Assembly: GCA_017860075.1 (NCBI GenBank)
Contig: JAFNAH010000160.1
Coordinates: 1 to 5,102, forward strand
Length of the DNA stretch: 5,102 nucleotides
Direction: 5' to 3'
From: Acidobacteriota bacterium
GTDB lineage: Bacteria; Acidobacteriota; UBA6911
Numbering within the stretch: position 1 is the first letter of the stretch; every line of letters starts with the position of its first letter. Below are positions 1 to 5,102 of this stretch, piece by piece. The notes beneath the pieces are model-generated. The model had not been told where the DNA came from, searched no databases, and worked only from the letters and a program-made list of their open reading frames with translations. The translations under genes and the position numbers were made by a program.

Positions 1-2171
1 AGGAGCTGCATGACCATAGTCTGGGCGGCATCCTGCCGATCGACAAGGAACACCTTGCCGGGGCCAGCAGGACGCGGGGGAGGAATAGTCCTCGCCGGCC
101 TCTCCCCGCCGCTCCAGCTGCCGAAGTACTCCTGCGCAAGCGCCGTTGCCTCAGCTGGCGTGACGTCCCCGACGAACACCAGGGCCGAGCTGCCCGGCTT
201 CCAGTACATCTGATGGAAGCGCGCCAGGTCCTCGCGTGTGAGCTTCTCTATTGTCTCCGGCAAGCCGCTCGCCGGCGTGCCGTAAGGGTGGTCAGCGCCG
301 TACGCAAGCATCGGGGCGACGCGGAATCCGATCCCATAAGGATCCTCAGACTCCTGGGAGAGCTGGTCGAGTCGCCGCTTCTTCTGCAGGTCAACTTCCG
401 ATGCCGGGAATGCGGCGTTCATCGCAACATCCGCCATGATCGCAAGCGCCGGCCCGAGATTCCTCTTCAGGACTTCGACGTTCAGGCCTGAGCTCTCCCT
501 GTCGGCCCAGGCTCCAAGGGAAGTGCCCAGGTCGCCCATCTTCTCGTCTATTTCGAGCGCCTTGCGGGTGTTGGTTCCCATTCGCAGGGTGCCTGTCGTC
601 AGGCTCGCGAGACCGGACTGACCTGCGCCGTCGTCCACGCTGCCGGCCCTGGTGCAGAGCCTGACCGCAACCTTCGGCAGGTCTCGGCGTTCGACGACAT
701 AGAGCTCCATGCCGTTGCCGAGTCGAGCCGTCTGAACCCGCGGAGCCTGGAATGGACGGTCCGGCGCGAGCGGCGGTTCCTTGGAGCGATCCAGTACCAC
801 ATCCATCGGTTTGCCAGACGTTTCCGGCTGGAACCGCACCGTCACTTTGTTGGGGATCGCCAACCATGTCGCCACGACTTCCCGGATGTCCTCGGGTGTC
901 GGCTTCCTGTGCCGCGCGACGTCGCTTTCGAACTTGTCAGGATCACCGAGGAAAACATTGTACTGGTTGAAGCGGTCGGCCTTGCCGCCGAATCCGCCGA
1001 TCCTTTCGAGCCCCGTCACATATTCATATTCCCATTTGGTCTGTGCGCGCTTGAGTTCTTCCGGCGTCGGGCCCTCCTGCGCCAGCCTGGAGAGCTCACC
1101 TGTGATGATGCGCTCGATTTCCGCCACCGACGCTCCGGGCCGCGCCGTCGCCCAGATCACGAAACCGCCGGCAGCCTCCAACCCGAGGGTCATGGCAGTG
1201 ACATCGGAGCAGAGGCGCTTTTCGTACACGAGAGTCTTGTTCAAGCGGGCCGAAAGGCCGCCTGTTAGGATGGTAGTCGCCAGTTCCAGTTCTGCATCGC
1301 CGGGATCAAAGTAGGCGGGAGCAACCCACGCCAAGTACGTCCGCTCCTGGGGCACGCGGTCACTGACTTCGATTACCTTTGGGCTGTCGAGCCGAGGAAT
1401 CCACTTCGGCGGACGGTCGAGCGCGGGTCCGGCCGGGATGCCCCCGAAGTATTTCTCGACAAGCTTTCTGGTCTGCGGTATGTCGATATCGCCCACGATC
1501 GCGAGCGATGCGTTATTCGGCGTGTAATACGTCCGGAAGAACTCCTTCACGTCCTCGGCGGTCGCAGCCTGCAGGTCCTCGTGTGTGCCGATCACATCGT
1601 TCGCATACGGATGGCGGTAGGGGAACAGATTCTCGACAACCAGCTTGATCCAGCGCCCGTAGGGAACATTCTCCAGGCCTTGCCGCCGTTCGTTGCGGAC
1701 CACCTCGCGCTGGTTCTCGAAACGCTCCTTATTGATAACGTCGCCGAGAGTCGCCATGCGGTCGGATTCGAGCCAGAGCAGGTTCTCCAGGTTTGCAGAC
1801 GGGGCGGTGACGAAATAGTTGGTCCGGTCCCAGTCGGTCGTCCCGTTCACCCCGCCTTCGAAGAGGTTCGCCCCCGCCTTTTCAGCATAGGTGAAATACT
1901 TCTGGTTCGCGTTCTTCGATCCCTCGAACATCATGTGCTCGAACAGGTGTGCGAAGCCGCTGCGACCGACGCGCTCGTTTTTCGAGCCGACGTGGTACCA
2001 GATATTCACGTGGACCATGGGAAGTTTCCGATCGACATGCAGGATCACCTGCAAGCCGTTCGACAGGGAGTACTTCTCGAACTCCACTTTCGGCAGGTCC
2101 AAGCTGCCCTGGGCGAAGAGCGCGATCGCGCAAAGTAATATCACAGCCGACATCAAACACATATTTCGCAT
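1..2171 (-). CDS. Exported M16 family zinc metallopeptidase (insulinase/pitrilysin-like), C-terminus beyond window
   Basis: The frame is open from ATG 2171 to the left edge (723 codons seen, no stop), so the 3' end is missing; two-repeat M16 proteins of this kind usually exceed 900 residues. Residues 1-20 form a signal peptide (hydrophobic core 8-19, likely cleavage after LFA20), so it acts in the periplasm or outside. The inverted zinc site HLFEH is at residues 75-79 (1935-1949): H75 and H79 bind zinc, E78 is the catalytic base. The third ligand is probably E161 in VVRNE, as in the family. PYG motifs and an M16_C-type segment near 200-230 follow. The second half starts near 474 and repeats the fold, but the site reads SLTTG at 523-527, so it is non-catalytic, as is common in M16. 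A second M16_C-type segment starts near 645. The start is fixed by TAA at 2181-2183 in frame upstream and AAGGA at 2178-2182. The substrate cannot be told; peptide or misfolded protein turnover is the family role. Confidence 0.95.
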   Translation of the reverse strand, partial: MRNMCLMSAVILLCAIALFAQGSLDLPKVEFEKYSLSNGLQVILHVDRKLPMVHVNIWYHVGSKNERVGRSGFAHLFEHMMFEGSKNANQKYFTYAEKAGANLFEGGVNGTTDWDRTNYFVTAPSANLENLLWLESDRMATLGDVINKERFENQREVVRNERRQGLENVPYGRWIKLVVENLFPYRHPYANDVIGTHEDLQAATAEDVKEFFRTYYTPNNASLAIVGDIDIPQTRKLVEKYFGGIPAGPALDRPPKWIPRLDSPKVIEVSDRVPQERTYLAWVAPAYFDPGDAELELATTILTGGLSARLNKTLVYEKRLCSDVTAMTLGLEAAGGFVIWATARPGASVAEIERIITGELSRLAQEGPTPEELKRAQTKWEYEYVTGLERIGGFGGKADRFNQYNVFLGDPDKFESDVARHRKPTPEDIREVVATWLAIPNKVTVRFQPETSGKPMDVVLDRSKEPPLAPDRPFQAPRVQTARLGNGMELYVVERRDLPKVAVRLCTRAGSVDDGAGQSGLASLTTGTLRMGTNTRKALEIDEKMGDLGTSLGAWADRESSGLNVEVLKRNLGPALAIMADVAMNAAFPASEVDLQKKRRLDQLSQESEDPYGIGFRVAPMLAYGADHPYGTPASGLPETIEKLTREDLARFHQMYWKPGSSALVFVGDVTPAEATALAQEYFGSWSGGERPARTIPPPRPAGPGKVFLVDRQDAAQTMVMQL

Positions 2172-2177
2172 GGTTTG

Positions 2178-2182
2178 TCCTT
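2178..2182 (-). promoter_or_regulatory. Ribosome binding site of the M16 peptidase gene
   Basis: On the minus strand AAGGA lies six bases before ATG 2171. An in-frame TAA at 2181-2183 overlaps it, so no longer N-terminus is possible. ATG codons at residues 4 and 7 are the only close alternatives, and they would shorten the charged start of the signal peptide. Confidence 0.75.
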
Positions 2183-2188
2183 AAGATT

Positions 2189-2206
2189 GGGGTCGGACCA
2201 CGTTAA
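2189..2206 (+). repeat. Left terminal inverted repeat of the foldback element
   Basis: The bases GGGGTCGGACCACGTTAA match the reverse complement of 2455-2472 at 17 of 18 positions, with the first 14 identical. Weaker similarity continues inward for about 14 more bases. The outer boundary is sharp: flanking bases at 2184-2188 do not match those beyond 2472. It contains the small palindrome GGTCGGACC. Confidence 0.85.
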
Positions 2207-2260
2207 GTGCCTGAATCTCCTTTGCATAATGCTAATTGTGCTCGTTTCTGAGTTGGACTG

Positions 2261-2279
2261 CAGCCGATTTTTGGCATCG
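2261..2279 (+). repeat. Left inner inverted repeat of the foldback element
   Basis: CAGCCGATTTTTGGCATCG pairs with 2383-2401 at 18 of 19 positions, 16 of them in an unbroken run. It sits 54 bases inside the left end, mirroring the 53 bases on the right. As RNA this would form a long stem enclosing the central region. Confidence 0.85.
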
Positions 2280-2311
2280 ATTCCGTCATCGGTTCGTGCT
2301 TTGTCTTCCCC

Positions 2312-2356
2312 GCCAAGTGCGGTGAGACGTTGTCGCGAGTGAAGGGCGCACTTGGC
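2312..2356. repeat. Central hairpin of the foldback element
   Basis: GCCAAGTGCG (2312-2321) is the exact reverse complement of CGCACTTGGC (2347-2356), with 25 bases between. Its centre (2334) nearly coincides with the centre of the whole element (2330.5), so it would cap the long imperfect palindrome. There is no U-tract on either side, so it is not a typical intrinsic terminator. Confidence 0.6.
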
Positions 2357-2382
2357 TCGGGGGTCTTCACCGCGACAAGAAA

Positions 2383-2401
2383 CGCTGCCAAAAATCGGCT
2401 G
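2383..2401 (-). repeat. Right inner inverted repeat of the foldback element
   Basis: This is the partner of 2261-2279. The 16-base core TGCCAAAAATCGGCTG (2386-2401) is its exact reverse complement, and the match extends to 18 of 19 bases with one T/G difference. Confidence 0.85.
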
Positions 2402-2454
2402 TAAGGGACTATCTAACATTTCGAATCTGTACTATCTCCTGGGAAATCAGTCGG

Positions 2455-2472
2455 TTATCGTGGTCCGACCCC
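2455..2472 (-). repeat. Right terminal inverted repeat, overlapping the end of the GH3 gene
   Basis: On the minus strand this reads GGGGTCGGACCACGATAA, the partner of the left end. In the GH3 frame it reads exactly Gly-Val-Gly-Pro-Arg-stop, with the element boundary on a codon boundary. The hydrolase C-terminus is therefore set by the element. Confidence 0.85.
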
Positions 2473-4800
2473 GAGCGTCACTTCGAAGCTGGTGGCGAGG
2501 AGGATGTCGTCGCAGGAGCTTCCCACCATGACACGGAACGTCCCGGGCTCCACGACCGGCTCGAGATTACGGTCCAGGAATGACAGCTCCTCGCGCCCCA
2601 ATTTGAATTGGACGGTCCTCTTCTCCCCGGCCCGGAGGACGATCCTCTCAAATCCCTTGAGTTCCCGAACCGGCCGGGTGACGCTGCTGACGAGATCATT
2701 CACGTACAGTTGCACGATTTCCGCGCCTTGCCGCTGGCCGGTGTTCAGGACATCCACACTGACCTGCACTTCACCCCAGGGTCCGATCTGCGCGGGTGAC
2801 ACCTTCAGGTTGCTGTACTCGAACTGGGTATAGCTGAGCCCGTGGCCGAAAGGAAACAGCGGGGAACCGGGCATGTCCACGTACTCCTCCACCTGCATCC
2901 GGTCGCCGTTCCATTTGCCCTTGGTCGGCTTGAAGTTGTAAAAAGCCGGCAATTGCCCTGAATGGCGCGGGATGGTGACAGGAAGCTTCCCGCCGGGATT
3001 GTAGACGCCGAACAGAACCTCTGCAATTGCGCGTCCGCCAAGTTCTCCCGGCAACCACGCCTCGACGATCGCGGGAACATTCTTCGCCGTCCAGCGGGTC
3101 GAGAGCGGCCTGCCGTTGACCAGCACGACGACCGTCGGCGTGTTTGTGGCGTAGACTTCGCGAATCAGATCCTCCTGCACGCCCGTAAGGTCCAGGCTGG
3201 CCACGTCGCGGCCTTCGCCGTTACTTCCCCTGTCAGGGGAGTAGCGCTCATTCTCCCCAACGACAACCACGGCCACATCGGCCTGCTTTGCAGCGTTCAC
3301 CGCTGCTTCAAAACCGCTTCTGTCCGTGCCCCAGACGCCGCACCCTTTCGCATATAACACCCTGGTGCCGCCCGGCACCGACTCCTTGATCCCATCGAGG
3401 ACGGTGACGACGTGCTGCGGAATCGCGTGCGAAACATAATCGCCGAGCAGGTTCCTGGCATGGTCTGCATTGGGCCCGATGACCGCGATGGATTTCAGAT
3501 CCTTGCGCAGCGGCAATAATCCGCGCTCGTTCTTGAGCAGAACGATGCTTTCGCGCGCGGCGCGAAGCGTAAGATCCTGGTGTTCCTGCCGGTGCACCGT
3601 GGCAATCGCGCGGTCAAGTTCGACGTAGGGCCGCTCGAAGAGTCCCAGCGCGAACTTCTGCCGCAGGATGCGGCGCACCGCGCGGTCGATCAGATCCATG
3701 GAGACTCTACCTTCCTCGACGTTCTCGATGAGCGGCTTCATGAAGCCGGCCTCGTAGGAAATGCCGACATCGAGGCCCGCCTTCAGCGCGATGGCACCCG
3801 CTTCCTTCTGGGTGGCTGCCACGTGCTCCCACACAATGGTGCCGATCCCGCTTCCCTCCCCAAGCACCAGTCCGCGAAAGCCAAGCTCTTCGCGCAGGAT
3901 CTTGGTCAGGATCTGCTTCGATGCGTGCGTCGGGATGCCGTCGATGGCGGGATAGGTCGCCATCACCCCCAGGGCTCCTGCCTTCTTAATACCGGCCACC
4001 CACGGCGGAAGGAAGACTTCACGCAGCATCCGCTCGGAGATCTCCATGGCTCCTTTCTCAACACCGCTCACTGGCTGGCTCTGCCCCGGGTAGTGGCAAA
4101 GCCCTGCCACAACCTTGTCCCCTGCGGAAACGTCGTCGCCCTGGGCGCCGCGCACGATCGACTCGGCGATCCGGGCGCACAGATAGGGATCTTCGCTGTA
4201 CCCCTCCTCGTTTCTACCCAGGCGCGGGTCGCGATTGGGCTCCACCACCAGAGTGAACAGCTGATGGATCCCCACCGATCGAGCTTCTCGTGCCGCAGTC
4301 GCGTAGATCTCACGGACAAGTTCGGGATCCCAGGTGCTGCCGATCCCCGGTCCCTCCGGGAAGATGGTGTGACCGGAACACATCACTCCGTGGGTTCCCT
4401 CTTCGGTCTGAAGGAGCGGGATCCTCAAGCGCGTCTTCTCGATCGCGATCTGCTGAAGCTCGTTGTAGAACTGCGCCTGATCGCGCGGGCCATCGCGCAT
4501 GACCTCGTTGGCGGCGGTGAAAAAGCCCCCGCCCGGTCCGATTTCGTCCGTGTAAGTCCCCAGTGTGAAGCGCCGGAGGGCTTCCCGCTTGCTCCGGATG
4601 TCGGGTCCCAAGGCGTCTTCGTAGACGCAGGGCATGTTCATCTGGCCGACCTTCTCCTTCAGGGTCATGCGCGACAGAAGGTCTTCCACCCTGCGCTCGA
4701 CGGGCTGAGCGGAATCCAGGTAGATGGGAGTCTGTTCTGCTGCCCGCAGGCAGAGCACAGTCACAGTCCAGGCGAAAATTTGTAGAATACGAAACCTCAT
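2455..4800 (-). CDS. Exported glycoside hydrolase family 3 enzyme (beta-glucosidase/beta-xylosidase type) with altered catalytic motif
   Basis: A complete 781-residue protein. An N-terminal signal peptide (about 1-21, hydrophobic core 8-18) points to the periplasm or outside. The order is GH3 barrel (about 40-390), GH3 C-terminal alpha/beta domain (about 418-650) and a fibronectin-III-like domain (about 676-770); no PA14 insert. Recognisable motifs are EEGTHG (133-138), RDPRLGR (190-196), MATYPAIDGIP (280-290), the probable acid/base E529 in NGEGRD, NPGGKLPVT (601-609) and FPFGHGLSY (649-657). The family hydrolyses terminal beta-linked sugars with retention, using an Asp nucleophile in a GFxGxVxSD motif. 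Here that segment is GFRGLVLGEGSGI (307-319), putting E315 at the Asp position, and the usual KH pair is C235-H236. The enzyme may have changed activity; sugar specificity cannot be read. The start is fixed by TAG at 4816-4818 in frame upstream and GGGAGG at 4809-4814. The last five residues (GVGPR) and stop come from the adjacent repeat. It lies 97 bases after the MFS gene, possibly co-transcribed. Confidence 0.97.
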   Translation of the reverse strand: MRFRILQIFAWTVTVLCLRAAEQTPIYLDSAQPVERRVEDLLSRMTLKEKVGQMNMPCVYEDALGPDIRSKREALRRFTLGTYTDEIGPGGGFFTAANEVMRDGPRDQAQFYNELQQIAIEKTRLRIPLLQTEEGTHGVMCSGHTIFPEGPGIGSTWDPELVREIYATAAREARSVGIHQLFTLVVEPNRDPRLGRNEEGYSEDPYLCARIAESIVRGAQGDDVSAGDKVVAGLCHYPGQSQPVSGVEKGAMEISERMLREVFLPPWVAGIKKAGALGVMATYPAIDGIPTHASKQILTKILREELGFRGLVLGEGSGIGTIVWEHVAATQKEAGAIALKAGLDVGISYEAGFMKPLIENVEEGRVSMDLIDRAVRRILRQKFALGLFERPYVELDRAIATVHRQEHQDLTLRAARESIVLLKNERGLLPLRKDLKSIAVIGPNADHARNLLGDYVSHAIPQHVVTVLDGIKESVPGGTRVLYAKGCGVWGTDRSGFEAAVNAAKQADVAVVVVGENERYSPDRGSNGEGRDVASLDLTGVQEDLIREVYATNTPTVVVLVNGRPLSTRWTAKNVPAIVEAWLPGELGGRAIAEVLFGVYNPGGKLPVTIPRHSGQLPAFYNFKPTKGKWNGDRMQVEEYVDMPGSPLFPFGHGLSYTQFEYSNLKVSPAQIGPWGEVQVSVDVLNTGQRQGAEIVQLYVNDLVSSVTRPVRELKGFERIVLRAGEKRTVQFKLGREELSFLDRNLEPVVEPGTFRVMVGSSCDDILLATSFEVTLGVGPR

Positions 4801-4808
4801 CGGCGATG

Positions 4809-4814
4809 CCTCCC
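4809..4814 (-). promoter_or_regulatory. Ribosome binding site of the GH3 gene
   Basis: GGGAGG on the minus strand lies eight bases before ATG 4800. An in-frame TAG at 4816-4818 rules out a longer product, so the site decides the start. Confidence 0.8.
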
Positions 4815-4824
4815 GCTAAGCTAG

Positions 4825-4840
4825 ATTCTGCAATTCTGCA
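4825..4840. repeat. Tandem 8-base duplication in the GH3 leader
   Basis: ATTCTGCA occurs twice head to tail (4825-4832 and 4833-4840). The same stretch holds a 5-base stem, CTGCA and TGCAG, around ATTC (4828-4841). It lies between the ribosome binding site and the end of the MFS gene, where an operator could sit. No convincing -35/-10 pair is visible in 4801-4897, and no intrinsic terminator either. Confidence 0.5.
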
Positions 4841-4897
4841 GGCTTGAACTCGTATGATACGTGTAATCGGTGCAATCCGTGACTGCCCTTTCCTTGG

Positions 4898-5102
4898 TCA
4901 GCGGAAGCGCGGAAGAGCCCGTCGCGCCAAAAGGAAATACGGTATCGAGCACGCTGCAAGCAACGACGCAAGAGTGAAGGCAGGGCGGTAGCCGTGGTGC
5001 TCGATGATGATTCCGAGCAGCATCGATCCGGATCCGATTCCTGTATCAAATGCGAGGATTATGCTCCCGAATGCCGCACCGCGCCTGCCCGGGTCGATTT
5101 TG
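4898..5102 (-). CDS. Major facilitator superfamily transporter, C-terminal fragment
   Basis: The frame is open from the right edge to TGA at 4898-4900, giving 67 complete codons of the C-terminus; the start is outside. The fragment shows the MFS pattern of a short basic loop (PGRRGAAFG, residues 4-12 of the fragment), a glycine-rich helix with DTGIGSGS near residues 19-26 (like the last repeat of 12-helix carriers), a short loop EHHGYRP, and a final hydrophobic helix (about 41-58). It ends in an arginine-rich cytoplasmic tail. This suggests helices 11 and 12 of an inner-membrane proton-coupled or facilitated carrier. The substrate is unknown; a neighbouring secreted glycosidase makes a sugar possible, but drug-efflux members share the same pattern. 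It reads in the same direction as the GH3 gene with no evident terminator between. Confidence 0.8.
   Translation of the reverse strand, partial: KIDPGRRGAAFGSIILAFDTGIGSGSMLLGIIIEHHGYRPAFTLASLLAACSIPYFLLARRALPRFR

Larger units (their letters stand above)
2189..2472. mobile_element. 284-base foldback element, MITE-like or REP-like palindromic repeat, no transposase
   Basis: The unit is bounded by 18-base inverted ends with one mismatch (2189-2206 and 2455-2472). It contains a second 19-base inverted pair with one mismatch (2261-2279 and 2383-2401) and a central 10-base pair (2312-2321 and 2347-2356). The spacers between outer and inner repeats are nearly equal (54 and 53 bases) and still match at about 22 of 53 positions by hand alignment, so the two arms look like diverged copies of one about 91-base sequence. 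It fills the gap between the GH3 and M16 genes and encodes no convincing protein. No target-site duplication is visible. The family is inferred: a non-autonomous DNA element moved by a transposase elsewhere, or a RAYT-associated palindrome. It could instead be a local structured RNA region. Confidence 0.6.

Noticed and set aside
391..867. 158-codon minus-strand open frame
   Set aside because: It is on the same strand as the M16 gene but in another frame. The continuous M16 frame carries the family features, and no frameshift was found when its codons were checked across this region.
1581..2138. 185-codon plus-strand open frame
   Set aside because: It is antisense to the M16 coding frame over the HxxEH region; the translation looks like a shadow and has no family features.
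2153..2419. 88-codon and 62-codon minus-strand open frames across the foldback element
   Set aside because: They run through the inverted repeats in different frames, one overlapping the M16 start, and show no recognisable protein features or good ribosome binding site. They are chance frames in a non-coding repeat.
2402..2454. Possible intrinsic terminator after the GH3 stop
   Set aside because: No compact GC-rich stem followed by a U-run is present on the minus strand; the only stems belong to the large foldback element.
3580..4785. 401-codon plus-strand open frame
   Set aside because: It lies wholly antisense to the GH3 gene, whose protein has clear family motifs throughout. Its own translation shows no recognisable domain; it reflects GC-rich codon bias.
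4816..5049. 77-codon minus-strand open frame at the right edge
   Set aside because: It is out of frame with the MFS fragment, whose translation has two convincing membrane helices, and its own composition is Ser/Arg-rich shadow sequence.

Overview
The window looks like a chromosomal stretch from a GC-rich, probably Gram-negative soil or environmental bacterium. The combination of a secreted GH3 glycosidase, a large exported M16 peptidase and a short foldback repeat would suit Acidobacteriota (Solibacter/Bryobacter-like). That placement is an impression from gene style only; there is no marker gene here.

All three recognisable genes are on the minus strand, so transcription runs from right to left. 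Positions 4898-5102 hold the last 67 codons of a major facilitator superfamily (MFS) transporter. A 97-base gap with a good ribosome binding site follows. Positions 2455-4800 encode a complete 781-residue exported glycoside hydrolase family 3 enzyme (beta-glucosidase/beta-xylosidase type). Its catalytic region is unusual: the conserved nucleophile Asp is replaced by Glu (E315), and the Lys of the usual Lys-His substrate-binding pair is Cys (C235). Positions 1-2171 encode the first 723 residues of an exported M16 (insulinase/pitrilysin-like) zinc metallopeptidase that runs off the left edge. It has an intact HxxEH site in the first half and a degenerate one in the second half.

Between the GH3 and M16 genes lies a 284-base foldback element (2189-2472). 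It has 18-base terminal inverted repeats with one mismatch, a second 19-base inverted pair placed symmetrically inside, and a central hairpin, so the whole unit is a diverged palindrome. It resembles a MITE or a REP/RAYT-type palindromic repeat. Its right end lies inside the GH3 reading frame and supplies the last five residues and the stop codon. Its left end stops 17 bases before the M16 start codon, just outside the ribosome binding site.

A plausible functional picture is uptake of sugars by the MFS protein after extracytoplasmic release by the GH3 enzyme. The peptidase is a neighbour whose link to sugar use is not evident. The element may have split a former operon or may shape the mRNA between the two genes. 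The long plus-strand open frames are antisense shadows of the GH3 and M16 genes.
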